Shown here one piece after another: positions 32,861 to 44,670 of a stretch of DNA of 64,000 nt (position 1 is its first letter; each line of letters starts with the position of its first letter). The notes below the pieces were generated by a model. The model made no database searches. It was not told the DNA's origin and saw only the letters and a list, made by a program, of their open reading frames with translations. The stretch comes from Georgenia yuyongxinii (GTDB taxonomy: Bacteria; Actinomycetota; Actinomycetes; Actinomycetales; Actinomycetaceae), in contig NZ_CP040915.1 of NCBI RefSeq assembly GCF_006352065.1, forward strand, positions 2,976,001 through 3,040,000. Reading direction: 5' to 3'. Made by a program: the position numbers and the translations under genes.

Positions 32861-33478
32861 TCAGACGTTGCCGAGCATCTGGTCGAAGGAGGGGACGCCG
32901 TCGTACAGGTCAGCCGGTCCGGCGTTCTCCCGGGCGGCGACCATCTCGGCGAGCTCGCGGCCGGCGCGGCGGATGCGGCCCGGCAGCGGGTTGACCTGGT
33001 CACCCTCGCCCGCCCAGTCGTCGGTCGCCGCGAAGACCGAGGTGGTCGCGACGTCGGCGCGCAGGTAGGTCAGCAGCGGGCGCATCGAGTACTCCAGCGC
33101 CAACGAGTGGCGGGGGGTGCCACCGGTGGCGCCGAGCAGGACGGGCATGTCCGTCAAGGCGTCCTTGTCGATGATGTCGATGAAGGACTTGAACAGGCCC
33201 GAGTAGGTGGTGGTGAACAGCGGCGTGACGAGGATGAGCCCGTCCGCGGCGGTCAGCTTCTCCAGCACCCCGCTCAGCTCGCCGGTCGCGAACCCGGTGA
33301 GCATGGTGTTGACGATCTCGTGGGCGACGTCACGCAGCTCCACGGCCTCCACCGTGGCGTTCACGCCACGTGCCTCGAGCTCGGTGACGGTGGCCTCGGA
33401 GAGCCGGTCCGCCAGCAGGCGGGTGGACGACGGCTGGCCGAGGCCGGCCGAGACCGTGACGATAGTGCGCTCGCTCAT
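32861..33478 (-). CDS. NAD(P)H-dependent FMN reductase (MsuE/SsuE-like)
   Basis: A 205-residue flavodoxin-fold protein. The FMN-phosphate loop is SAGLGQPSSTRLLADRL near the N-terminus, followed by ILVTPLFTTTYSGLFKSFID and VLLGATGGTPRHSLALEY, hallmarks of the SsuE/MsuE group associated with luciferase-like monooxygenases. It would supply reduced FMN to the LLM protein encoded 31 bases upstream on the same strand. AAGGAG precedes ATG 33478. The tail VPSFDQMLGNV is typical for actinobacterial members. Likely in a SigR-controlled operon (see 34751). Confidence 0.92.
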   Translation of the reverse strand: MSERTIVTVSAGLGQPSSTRLLADRLSEATVTELEARGVNATVEAVELRDVAHEIVNTMLTGFATGELSGVLEKLTAADGLILVTPLFTTTYSGLFKSFIDIIDKDALTDMPVLLGATGGTPRHSLALEYSMRPLLTYLRADVATTSVFAATDDWAGEGDQVNPLPGRIRRAGRELAEMVAARENAGPADLYDGVPSFDQMLGNV

Positions 33479-33509
33479 GCGTTCTCCTTGAAGAGTGTTC
33501 GGGGGAAGG

Positions 33510-34706
33510 TCACAGCCCGAAGGCTGCGCCCTTCTTGGTGGCGGCGTCGGCCGCGGTGGCGTCGTCCTCGGCGGTCTTGCCCGTCCAGCGGTCCTCGCCG
33601 GCGACGTGCTCGCCGGTGACCTTGCCCGCGGCCCGGGCGGCGGCGACGCGCTCGACGTGGCTGGGCGGGTCGGACGGCACGTGGGCGGGGCGCTTGGCCT
33701 CATTCTCCTTGCGCAGCGCGGGCACGATCTCCTCGGCGAGGATGTCGATCTGCTCGAGGACGGTCTTCAGCGGCAGACCGGCGTGGTCGATGAGGAACAG
33801 CTGACGCTGGTAGTCCCCGACCTCCTCGCGCATCTTCGCGTAGCGGTCGATGATCTCCTGCGGCGAGCCCACGGTCAGCGGGGTCTCGGTCGTGAACTCC
33901 TCCATCGACGGGCCGTGCCCGTAGACCGGCGCGTTGTCGAAGTAGGGGCGGAACTCCCGCTTGGCGTCCTGGGAGTTCTTCCGGACGAAGAACTGCCCGC
34001 CGAGGCCGACGATGGCCTGGTCGGCCTGGCCGTGGCCGTAGTGCTCGAAGCGCTGGCGGTAGTACTGGACCATCCGCTTGGTGTGGCTCATCGGCCAGAA
34101 GATGTTGTTGTGGAAGAAGCCGTCGCCGTAGTACGCGGCCTGCTCGGCGATCTCGGGGCTGCGGATGGAGCCGTGCCACACGAACGGTGCCACGCCGTCG
34201 AGCGGGCGGGGCGTGGCGGTGAAGCCCTGCAGCGGCGTGCGGAACTTGCCCTGCCAGTCCACCACGTCCTCCTCCCACAGCCGACGCAGGAGGGCGTAGT
34301 TCTCGATGGCCAGGTTGATGCCCTGGCGGATGTCCTTGCCGAACCAGGGGTAGACCGGGCCGGTGTTGCCGCGGCCCATCATCAGGTCCATCCGCCCGTC
34401 GGAGATGACCTGGAGCATCGCGTAGTCCTCGGCGATCTTCACCGGGTCGTTGGTGGTGATCAACGTGGTGGCCGTCGACAGGGTGATGTTCTTCGTCGTG
34501 CCGGCGAGGTAGCCCAGCATCGTCGTCGGCGAGGACGCCACGAACGGCGGGTTGTGGTGCTCACCGGTGGCGAAGACGTCCAGCCCCGCCTGGTCGGCGT
34601 GCTGGGCGATCTTCAGGATGGCGCGCACGCGCTCGGTGTCGTCCGGGGTGTGCCCGGTGGTCGGGTCGGTCGTGACGTCACTGACCGTGAAGATTCCGAA
34701 CTGCAT
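33510..34706 (-). CDS. LLM-class (bacterial-luciferase-like) FMN-dependent monooxygenase
   Basis: A 398-residue TIM-barrel monooxygenase. Seen are MQFGIFTVSDVTTDPTTGHT, FATGEHHNPPFVASSPTTML, LITTNDPVKIAEDYAMLQVI and GRMDLMMGRGNTGPVYPWFG, family blocks for FMN and substrate pocket. An alanine-rich C-terminal tail (about 50 residues) is extra. It uses FMNH2 from the reductase encoded downstream; the natural substrate is unknown, and such pairs may act on sulfonates, ketones or electrophiles. ATG 34706 lies 44 nt after a SigR-type promoter, suggesting induction by thiol stress. Confidence 0.92.
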   Translation of the reverse strand: MQFGIFTVSDVTTDPTTGHTPDDTERVRAILKIAQHADQAGLDVFATGEHHNPPFVASSPTTMLGYLAGTTKNITLSTATTLITTNDPVKIAEDYAMLQVISDGRMDLMMGRGNTGPVYPWFGKDIRQGINLAIENYALLRRLWEEDVVDWQGKFRTPLQGFTATPRPLDGVAPFVWHGSIRSPEIAEQAAYYGDGFFHNNIFWPMSHTKRMVQYYRQRFEHYGHGQADQAIVGLGGQFFVRKNSQDAKREFRPYFDNAPVYGHGPSMEEFTTETPLTVGSPQEIIDRYAKMREEVGDYQRQLFLIDHAGLPLKTVLEQIDILAEEIVPALRKENEAKRPAHVPSDPPSHVERVAAARAAGKVTGEHVAGEDRWTGKTAEDDATAADAATKKGAAFGL

Positions 34707-34750
34707 GGTGGCCCTCGCTAGATCGATGCGTTTGCATGTACATCCGCTCC

Positions 34751-34776
34751 AACGGTGGGACCTTGGTCTGTATTCC
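34751..34776 (-). promoter_or_regulatory. SigR-dependent promoter of the LLM/FMN-reductase operon (GGAAT-N18-GTT)
   Basis: On the minus strand GGAAT (34776-34772) is followed by exactly 18 bases and GTT (34753-34751), the same element as at sigR (14904-14929). The predicted leader is about 38 nt. This was found by matching the consensus; no experiment backs it. Confidence 0.8.
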
Positions 34777-35002
34777 GCCTTCAGCACCCCAGCACGTGAG
34801 CATGGTCACGCCACGGGCGGGCGGGCGCCTCCGGCACTGGTGAGGCCCCGAAGGCGCACGCTGGCGACGCTGCGTGTCTCGCCGGTGCTGCTGTCTCGAG
34901 GTGCAAGGAGGGGAGCCGACGGCGCGAGCGTCACACTCGGGCGGTCCGACGGAGCGCGTGCCTCGAGTGCCTCGACGAGGCGCGCCGAGGCCACAACGCG
35001 GC

Positions 35003-35032
35003 CCGGCCCCCACCAAGGTTGGTGGGGGCCGG
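35003..35032. terminator. Terminator hairpin of secA
   Basis: CCGGCCCCCACCAA (35003-35016) pairs with TTGGTGGGGGCCGG (35019-35032). It is 26 bases past the secA stop on the minus strand. The rest of the 352-base gap 34707-35058 holds only the SigR promoter and no gene I can support. Confidence 0.8.
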
Positions 35033-35058
35033 ACCATGTCGTGCGGGAGCGCGCGGGG

Positions 35059-37947
<2,889 letters not shown>

Positions 37948-38118
37948 GCGCCGGCTCCTGGTCTGTCGTCTCCGCCAGGACTTCTCCCCCGGCGCGGTGG
38001 CCCGGCCGGGCACACCCGTCCCCATGGTAGGCGCAGCGGCGCACCGCCCGCGCCCATGGTTCGCCGACGGCGAGCAGGTGGGCGCGAGGAGTGCGTCACT
38101 CGTGCCCGACGGCGGAGC

Positions 38119-39423
38119 TCACCTCAGGGTGAGCGCAGCGGTCAGGTCATCCGGCAAGTCCCCGCCGGCGTCGTCGTCCACCACCATCTCTCCCAGCCCG
38201 AGCCAGCGGGCCATCTCGGCCAGCTCGGCGGCGAGCCCGGTCGCCACCTCGCCCCTTCCCGGCCACGTCCCCGCACCGGTCCGCACGAGGCCGGGCACGC
38301 CGTCGGGCTCCTCGCTGTGCACGGCCCGCACGCGGAGCAGCCCGGCCTGCCGGTCGGCCTTGACGTCGACCCGGGCCACCAGGTGCTCGCCGAGCAGGAA
38401 CGGCAGCGGGTAGTAGCCGTGGGTGCGCTGCGCGGCGGGGGTGTAGATCCCGATCCGGTAGTGCATGCCCCACAGGGCCTGCAGCCGCCGTCGTTCGAAG
38501 ACCAGCGGGTCGAAGGGTGCGAGGAGCGCGCGGGCCGGAACCCGCCTGGGCAGGCGAGCGTCGGCGGCGAGGTAGGCGTCCTTCCAGCCCCGCACGTGCA
38601 CCGGTTCGAGGGTGCCGTCCTCGACCAGGTCGGCGACGGCGGCGGCCGTCGTGGCGGTGGGCAGCCGGAAGTAGTCGGCGAGGCAGCGGAGGGTGGCGAC
38701 GCCGTGGGCGCGGGCGCTGATGGTGACCAGCTGGCGCACGGCCTCGTCAGGGTCGGGCACCGGCGTCGCGAGCACCGCGGGCGGCAGCACCCGGGCGGTG
38801 AGGTCGTAGGCGCGCTCGAACTGCGGGGTGCGGCCGGCGGCGGCGATCTCGCCGATGTTGAAGAGGTGCTCGAGGGCGTGCTTGGCCGGTGTCCAGTTCC
38901 AGCCCCAGTGCTCCTTCTCGCCGCGGGCGTGGCCCAGCGCCGCATGGACCTCGGTGGCGGTGACCGGACCGGACGAGGCGACGAACTCCCGCACCGCCTC
39001 GAGGACAACGGGGGTGTGGTCGCGCTCGCGGCCCCAATGGTCACGCTGGCGGTAGCCCTCCATCCGCCAGCGCAACAGCTGGAAGGTGGCCGGCGGGATG
39101 TAGGACGCCTCGTGCGCCCAGAACTCCACCAGGCGGCGCGGGGAGCGGCCGCTCGCCCGGTCCACCAGGGCCGGGTCGTACGGACCCAGCCGCGAGAACA
39201 GCGGCAGCAGGTGCGCGCGGGCGACGACATTCACCGAGTCGATCTGGAGCAGGGCGATGCGGTCGACCACCCGCTGCAGGTGCGAGATCGTGACGGGGCC
39301 GGCGGGCCGCGGCCGGTCCAGGCCCTGCGCGGCGACGGCGATGCGGCGGGCCTGACCGGGCGTGAGGGTGCGCGGGGCCCTCCTGGCGCGGGGCACCCGC
39401 CGCAGCGGGGTGGTGACGCTCAT
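38119..39423 (-). CDS. HTH_42/YcaQ-family DNA glycosylase-like protein
   Basis: A 434-residue winged-helix protein from ATG 39423. It contains RVVDRIALLQIDSVNVVARA, the family catalytic segment with Q-hydrophobic-D, then FWAHEASYIPPATFQLLRWR and, near the end, ALLAPFDPLVFERRRLQALW and GMHYRIGIYTPAAQRTHGYY. The QxQ version defines AlkZ enzymes that open interstrand cross-links and the QxD version the AlkX/YcaQ group; the present motif is QID, so the latter is likelier. It presumably removes bulky alkylated bases. It is divergent from the sugar importer. Confidence 0.87.
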   Translation of the reverse strand: MSVTTPLRRVPRARRAPRTLTPGQARRIAVAAQGLDRPRPAGPVTISHLQRVVDRIALLQIDSVNVVARAHLLPLFSRLGPYDPALVDRASGRSPRRLVEFWAHEASYIPPATFQLLRWRMEGYRQRDHWGRERDHTPVVLEAVREFVASSGPVTATEVHAALGHARGEKEHWGWNWTPAKHALEHLFNIGEIAAAGRTPQFERAYDLTARVLPPAVLATPVPDPDEAVRQLVTISARAHGVATLRCLADYFRLPTATTAAAVADLVEDGTLEPVHVRGWKDAYLAADARLPRRVPARALLAPFDPLVFERRRLQALWGMHYRIGIYTPAAQRTHGYYPLPFLLGEHLVARVDVKADRQAGLLRVRAVHSEEPDGVPGLVRTGAGTWPGRGEVATGLAAELAEMARWLGLGEMVVDDDAGGDLPDDLTAALTLR

Positions 39424-39454
39424 CTGCCCATCGTGCCCGAGCCTCACCGTCGTC

Positions 39455-39503
39455 CGTCACCTCGATGGTCCGGCGACCCGTCACCTCGATGGGTCCGGCG
39501 ACC
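39455..39503. repeat. Direct repeat of about 24 bp between ycaQ-like and importer genes
   Basis: CGTCACCTCGATGGTCCGGC plus GACC at 39455-39478 is repeated at 39479-39503 with one extra G. It lies 100-150 nt ahead of the substrate-binding gene and may be a duplicated operator or a relic. Confidence 0.75.
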
Positions 39504-39600
39504 CGGCACGGCACGCCCGTCGCCCTCCGGTCGTACCTTCGCGGCTATCGATCTACGCTGACCGCAAACCGACACCCGTTGACGACTCTACGACGAGGCG

Positions 39601-40935
39601 GTGGTGGTGACGATGACGACGTTGTCACGCAGGGACTTTCTCGCGCTCAGCGCGGTGACCGGGGCAGGAGCCCTGCTCGCCGCGTGCGGCAGCTCGGTCC
39701 CGCTGGCGGCTACCGGGCCGCCTGTCGAGGGCGACTACGACGGGCCCCCCGTCACGCTGGAGTACTGGAACGGGTTCACCGGCGGCGACGGACCGGCGAT
39801 GCGTCAGCTCGTGACGGACTTCAACAACAGCCAGGACCGCATCACCGTCCGGATGAACGTGGTCCAGTGGGCGCAGTACTACCAGCGGGTGGTCGCGGCG
39901 GTGCACGCCGGTCAGGGCCCGGACGTGGGGGCCATGCACGTGGAGCAGCTGGCCACGCAGGCGGTCCGGCGGTCCATCACCCCGATCGACGAGGTCATCA
40001 CCGAGCTCGGGCTCTCCGCGGAGGAGTACCCCGCGGACGTGTGGGAGGCCGGCGTCTACGACGGCAAGCGCTACGGCATCCCGCTGGACGTGCACTCCCT
40101 CGGCTCCTACGCCAACACGGCACTGCTGAAGCAGGCCGGGCTGTCCGGGGAACCGGGCGCCGGCGCCGACCTGGAGAGAGCGCTGACCACGCTGGTCGGT
40201 GCCGGCGTCGAGACGCCCTTCTGGATGCCGAACCGGTGGCCGGCGCACCTGATCTTCCTGTCGCTGCTGTGGCAGTTCGGCGGCGAGCCCTACGCCGAGG
40301 ACGGCTCGGCGGCCACGTTCGACAGCGACGCCGGCGTGCAGGCCCTGACCTGGATGCGCAGCCAGATCGACAACAAGTTCAGCCCGCCGAACGTGGCCCA
40401 GGACTCCCAGTACACCGCATTCAAGAACGGTGAGGGCGCCTTCACCTGGGACGGCATATGGCAGATCAACGACCTCGGCTCCACCGCCCCGGATCTGGCC
40501 TGGTCGCTAGCACCGGTGCCAACGATCGGCACCGAGCCTGCCGTCTGGGCCAACTCCCACCAGCTCGTCATGTTCCGCAGCAGGCAGCCCGACGACGACC
40601 GGTTGGTGGCCTCGAAGACATTCATCCGCTTCCTCATCGAGAACTCCGCGAGCTGGGCGGCCGCCGGCATGATCCCCGCCCGCTCCCAGGCCCGGGAGAG
40701 CAAGGACTTTCTTGCCAGCCCGCAGGCCGCCGTCGCCGAGGCCATCCCGAGCATGCGGTTCCTGCCGCCCATCCCGGCGCTCGGCGAGGTCCAGGCCCAG
40801 ACGCTGGAGACCGCCGTCTCCAACGCCATCCTCGGCGTCAACGAGCCGCAGGCCGCCCTCGCCGCCGCCGCGGAGCAGGCCAGTGCACTCATGCAAGGAA
40901 ACCTGCGCAAGTTCGCGAGGGGGGAAGCACTATGA
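39601..40935 (+). CDS. Sugar ABC transporter substrate-binding lipoprotein
   Basis: A 444-residue solute-binding protein of the MalE/CUT1 type. RRDFLALSAVTGAGALLAAC combines a twin-arginine-like n-region with the lipobox LAAC, so it is exported and lipid-anchored. Family blocks include LEYWNGFTGGDGPAMRQLVT, AFKNGEGAFTWDGIWQINDL and FIRFLIENSASWAAAGMIPA. GTG 39601, 39604 and 39607 and ATG 39613 are all possible starts; the GAGG at 39595-39598 fits 39604 or 39607 best. It is coupled to the permease genes. Substrate is likely an oligosaccharide of arabinose or xylose, judged from the GH43 gene. Confidence 0.9.
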   Translation: MVVTMTTLSRRDFLALSAVTGAGALLAACGSSVPLAATGPPVEGDYDGPPVTLEYWNGFTGGDGPAMRQLVTDFNNSQDRITVRMNVVQWAQYYQRVVAAVHAGQGPDVGAMHVEQLATQAVRRSITPIDEVITELGLSAEEYPADVWEAGVYDGKRYGIPLDVHSLGSYANTALLKQAGLSGEPGAGADLERALTTLVGAGVETPFWMPNRWPAHLIFLSLLWQFGGEPYAEDGSAATFDSDAGVQALTWMRSQIDNKFSPPNVAQDSQYTAFKNGEGAFTWDGIWQINDLGSTAPDLAWSLAPVPTIGTEPAVWANSHQLVMFRSRQPDDDRLVASKTFIRFLIENSASWAAAGMIPARSQARESKDFLASPQAAVAEAIPSMRFLPPIPALGEVQAQTLETAVSNAILGVNEPQAALAAAAEQASALMQGNLRKFARGEAL

Positions 40936-41912
40936 GCGAGGCAGTTCTGCGCACCGCGGCGACGAGCAACGCCGTCGACCGCGCCGACCTTCAGGCTCGA
41001 CCACGCACGGCCACCGGCGCGAAGGACAACCGCGACGGCTGGATCTTCATGGCGCCCTATCTGGTGCTGTTCACCGCCTTCGTCATCGTCCCCACGGTGC
41101 TCGGCATCTGGATCAGCCTGCACGAGTACGACTACACCCTCCCGGAGAAGCCGTGGGTGGGGCTGGACAACTACGTCGGGCTGCTGGGCGGCGACTCCCC
41201 GTTCTACGCCCCGTTCTGGCAGGGCATCCGCGCCACCGCGATCTTCACCGCGGGCGCCGTACCGTTGCTGCTGGTGCTGCCGCTCCTGGTGGCGCTCGCA
41301 ATGAACCTGAAGTTCAAGGGCCGCAACTTTTTCCGGGCCATGTATTTCGCACCGTTCGTCCTCGGCGTGGCCGTGGTGGCCGTGCTCTGGCGGTACCTGC
41401 TCGACACGAACATCGGCCTGGTCAACCACTACCTCGGCGTGATCGGGCTCTCCGAGAGCGTCCCGTGGCTGACCCAGCTGCCCTGGGCGTGGATCTCCCT
41501 CATCGGCGTGACGGTCTGGTGGACGCTCGGGTTCAACACGGTGATCTACCTCGCCGCCCTGCAGGACATCTCGCCGGAGCTCTACGAGGCCGCGAAGATG
41601 GACGGCGCCAACGCCTGGCAGCGGTTCTGGAGCATCACGCTCCCGGGGCTTCGGCCCGTGCTGCTGTTCGTCACCAGCGTCACGATCATCGCCTCGGTGA
41701 ACATGTTCGGGCAGTCCTACCTCATGACAATCGGCGGTCCTGGCCAGGAGACCCGCACTGCCATCTACCAGATCGCCGAGACCGGGCTGACGAGCTTCAA
41801 CTCCGGCGTCGCCTCAGCGATGTCGATGATCTTCACCGTCTTCCTGGCGATCGTGAGCATCGCGGTCTTCTTCCTCTTCCGTGAGCGTGACCCGAAGGGA
41901 GGTGGGCGCTGA
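40932..41912 (+). CDS. Sugar ABC transporter permease (MalF-like)
   Basis: A 326-residue permease with six or so membrane helices after a 40-residue polar N-terminus. The EAA loop that contacts the ATPase is LYEAAKMDGANAWQRFWSIT followed by LPGLRP. The start ATGA overlaps the binding-protein stop. No ATP-binding subunit is encoded in the operon; CUT1 systems often borrow a shared MsmK/MsiK-type ATPase encoded elsewhere. Partner is the following permease. Confidence 0.93.
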   Translation: MSEAVLRTAATSNAVDRADLQARPRTATGAKDNRDGWIFMAPYLVLFTAFVIVPTVLGIWISLHEYDYTLPEKPWVGLDNYVGLLGGDSPFYAPFWQGIRATAIFTAGAVPLLLVLPLLVALAMNLKFKGRNFFRAMYFAPFVLGVAVVAVLWRYLLDTNIGLVNHYLGVIGLSESVPWLTQLPWAWISLIGVTVWWTLGFNTVIYLAALQDISPELYEAAKMDGANAWQRFWSITLPGLRPVLLFVTSVTIIASVNMFGQSYLMTIGGPGQETRTAIYQIAETGLTSFNSGVASAMSMIFTVFLAIVSIAVFFLFRERDPKGGGR

Positions 41913-42802
41913 TGAGCACGGCGACCGCACCGCGTACCTCGCAGGCGTCCGCACCCGAGCCCACCAGTCGGCGGCGGCGCGGCGGCGGGCGCAGGGGGCT
42001 GCTCTACGCCCTCCTGGTGATCCTCACGCTGATCTTCGTCTCCCCGCTGCTCTACATGTTGTCGACGTCCTTCAAGACGACGGCGGACGCCGCGGCACCG
42101 AACCCGCAGTGGATCCCGCAGGAGCCCACGCTGCAGGCGTACGACTCCATTCTCACCACCAGCGGGACACCGGTCGTGCGCTGGCTGATCAACAGCCTCC
42201 TCGCCGCGTCCTTCCAGACCCTCCTGATCCTGATCACCGCCTCCATGGCCGCCTACGCCCTCGCGCGCATCGACTTCCGCGGCAAGAAGATCGTGTTCGG
42301 CGTCATCATCGGCACCCTGTTCGTGCCGCCCGTGATCCTGCTCATCCCCAACTACCTCGTGGTGGGCCGGCTGGGCTGGCTGGACACCTTGCTCGCCGTC
42401 ATCCTCCCCGGCGCGGCGGGGGCCTTCGGGGTCTTCTTCCTGCGTCAGTTCTTCCTCAGCCTGCCCATCGAGCTGGAGGAGGCCGCCCGGATCGACGGCG
42501 CCACGCGGTGGCGCACGTTCCGCCAGATCATCCTGCCGCTGTCACGGCCGGCGCTGGTGACCCTGGCGCTGCTGTCGTTCCTGACGAACTGGAACGACTT
42601 CCTGTGGCCGGTGTACGTGCTGTTCTCCCCGGAGAACCAGACGCTGCCCGCGGGGCTGTCCACCCTCCAGAACGCCAACGCCGTGCGCTACGACCTCCTC
42701 ATGGCGGGCGCCGTCATCGCGAGCGTCCCCGTCCTCGCGATGTACTTCTTCGCCCAGCGCTACATCGTGGAGGGCGTGGGGCGGGCAGGCCTGAAGGGAT
42801 GA
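41912..42802 (+). CDS. Sugar ABC transporter permease (MalG-like)
   Basis: A 296-residue permease with an Arg-rich N-terminus and six helices. The EAA loop is LEEAARIDGATRWRTFRQII followed by LPLSRP. It overlaps the previous stop by one base (TGATG) and the GH43 start by four (ATGA), so all four genes form one unit. It pairs with the MalF-like protein to make the channel. Confidence 0.93.
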   Translation: MSTATAPRTSQASAPEPTSRRRRGGGRRGLLYALLVILTLIFVSPLLYMLSTSFKTTADAAAPNPQWIPQEPTLQAYDSILTTSGTPVVRWLINSLLAASFQTLLILITASMAAYALARIDFRGKKIVFGVIIGTLFVPPVILLIPNYLVVGRLGWLDTLLAVILPGAAGAFGVFFLRQFFLSLPIELEEAARIDGATRWRTFRQIILPLSRPALVTLALLSFLTNWNDFLWPVYVLFSPENQTLPAGLSTLQNANAVRYDLLMAGAVIASVPVLAMYFFAQRYIVEGVGRAGLKG

Positions 42803-43758
42803 CCGCGGCTACCTACACCAACCCGGTCTTCGGCGGCTACTTCGCCGACCCCTTCGTCCTGGCGGCGCAGGGCCGCTACTACGCGTTCGGCACCGGCGCG
42901 GGCACCACGGCGCAGTCGCTGCTGGGGCTGGTGTCCGACGACCTGGTGGCGTGGACGGACCTCGGCACCGTGCTCACGCCCGGCGACCTCGACGGCGCCA
43001 CCCACCTGTGGGCCCCGGAGGTCGCGCGCGTGGGCGAGGAGTACGTCATGTACTACTCGGCCGGCGTGGGCGACAAGGCCCACCGCCTCCGCGTCGCCAC
43101 GGCCGCGCATCCGGGGGGTCCCTACCGGGACCTCGGCGTGAACCTGGCACCGCAGGAGCCGTTCGCGATCGACCCGCACCCGTTCCAGGACCCCGACGGC
43201 TCCTGGTACCTGTACTACGCGGTCGACCGGCTGAAGTCGGACCGGGTGGGCACGGCGGTGGTGGTGGACCGGCTGGTCGCGCCCGACCGGCTCGCCGGGG
43301 ATCCTCAGCCGGTGATCGTGCCGTCGGCGGACTGGCAGCTCTTTCTGGCGGGCCGCGCCATGTACGACGCGGTGTACGACTGGCACACCTGCGAGGGCCC
43401 GTTCGTGTTGTACCGCCAGGGCCGGTACTGGTGCCTGTACTCGGGCGGCAACTGGCAGCAGCCCTCCTACGGCGTCTCGGTCGCCTCCGCGTCGCACCCG
43501 CTGGGCCCCTGGGCGGAGGCGCCGTCCGAGGGGCCGCTGGTGGTGCGCACCAGGCCGGGCGTGGTGCACGGGCCGGGCCACGCCAGCGTGGTCACCGATG
43601 ACGTCGGCACGGACTGGCTCGTCTATCACGCCTGGGACCCGGCGGGCACCGCGAGACGGATGTGCCTGGACCGGCTGGAGTGGACGGATCGGGGACCCGT
43701 CTGCGGGGGGCCGACGACGGACCCGCAGCCCGCCCCGACGGTCCGGTCCGCACGGTGA
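42799..43758 (+). CDS. Glycoside hydrolase family 43 protein
   Basis: A 319-residue five-bladed propeller glycosidase without signal peptide, so it acts on imported sugar. NPVFGGYFADPFVLAAQGRY holds the catalytic base aspartate, APEVARVGEEYVMYYSAGVG and IDPHPFQDPDGSWYLYYAVD the middle blade aspartate, and YDWHTCEGPFVLYRQGRYW the general acid glutamate. HGPGHASVVTDDVGTDWLVY completes the pocket. Known activities are beta-xylosidase and alpha-L-arabinofuranosidase. It is the last gene of the importer operon and points to hemicellulose fragments as cargo. Confidence 0.92.
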   Translation: MTAATYTNPVFGGYFADPFVLAAQGRYYAFGTGAGTTAQSLLGLVSDDLVAWTDLGTVLTPGDLDGATHLWAPEVARVGEEYVMYYSAGVGDKAHRLRVATAAHPGGPYRDLGVNLAPQEPFAIDPHPFQDPDGSWYLYYAVDRLKSDRVGTAVVVDRLVAPDRLAGDPQPVIVPSADWQLFLAGRAMYDAVYDWHTCEGPFVLYRQGRYWCLYSGGNWQQPSYGVSVASASHPLGPWAEAPSEGPLVVRTRPGVVHGPGHASVVTDDVGTDWLVYHAWDPAGTARRMCLDRLEWTDRGPVCGGPTTDPQPAPTVRSAR

Positions 43759-43820
43759 CTATTCGACCGCCGGGCGCTGACTTCTCGGCCGCCCGCGCTC
43801 CGGTTCGGGGGCAATCGCCG

Positions 43821-44663
43821 TCACCGCGCCGCGACGACGTCGCCCGTGAGGTCGGGCAACCGGGCCACGAGCGCGAGCGCGTCGACGGGGGCACGGACCT
43901 TGACGTCGTTGTCGAAGTAGACGTAGACGTCCCGCCCCGCCCCGTGCCAGGCACGGATCTTCTCGGCCCACACGTCCAGGGAGGCGGCGGTGTACCCGCT
44001 GACGTAGAGCTCCTTGTCCCCGTGCAGCCGCACGTAGACGTAGTCGGCGGTGACGTCCTCGAGCAGCGGCCACCGGCCGGCGGTGTCCGCCACCACGGTG
44101 GCGATACCGTGCTCGCGCAGCACGGTCGCGAACGCCGGGTCGCGGAAGGTGGCGTGGCGCACCTCCATCGCGTGGCGCAGCGGCCGGTCGACGGCGGTGG
44201 TGACGACGGCGTTCTCCTCCCGCACGCGATTGTCGTGCCGGGCGGCGAGCTCGGCCGCGGCCGCGGTGGTGCGCGGGAGCCGGGTGAGGAAGGCGTCGAG
44301 CCGCGCGGCGTCGAACGGCAGCTGGGGCGGCAGCTGCCAGAGGATCGGTCCGAGCTTGTCCTCCAGGGTCAGGAGGCCGGAGGCGAAGAAGTTCGCGAGC
44401 GGGGCGTCGACGTCGACGAGCTTCTTCATGTGAGTGATGAAGCGCCCACCCTTGACGGCGAACACGAAGCCCGGCGGGGTCTGGTCGTACCAGGCGCGGA
44501 AGCTCGCGGGCCGCTGCAGGGAGTAGAAGGAGCCGTTGATCTCCACCGTGGCGAGGTGGGAGGCGACGTAGGCCAGCTCGCGGCGCTGCGGCAGCCCGCG
44601 CGGGTAGAACATCCCGCGCCACGGGGCATAGCGCCAGCCGGAGATGCCGACTCGTACAACCAT
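43821..44663 (-). CDS. DUF72 (YecE-like) TIM-barrel protein
   Basis: A 280-residue protein starting MVVRVGISGWRYAPWRGMFY, the DUF72 opening. Further blocks are EINGSFYSLQRPASFRAWYD, FVFAVKGGRFITHMKKL, MEVRHATFRDPAFATVLREH and YVYVRLHGDKELYVSGYT, then DVYVYFDNDVKVRAPVDA. The fold is TIM-barrel-like with unknown activity. The start at 44663 has TACAGT 7 nt ahead and no ribosome site. It is convergent with the GH43 gene. Confidence 0.9.
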   Translation of the reverse strand: MVVRVGISGWRYAPWRGMFYPRGLPQRRELAYVASHLATVEINGSFYSLQRPASFRAWYDQTPPGFVFAVKGGRFITHMKKLVDVDAPLANFFASGLLTLEDKLGPILWQLPPQLPFDAARLDAFLTRLPRTTAAAAELAARHDNRVREENAVVTTAVDRPLRHAMEVRHATFRDPAFATVLREHGIATVVADTAGRWPLLEDVTADYVYVRLHGDKELYVSGYTAASLDVWAEKIRAWHGAGRDVYVYFDNDVKVRAPVDALALVARLPDLTGDVVAAR

Positions 44664-44670
44664 GGCGACG

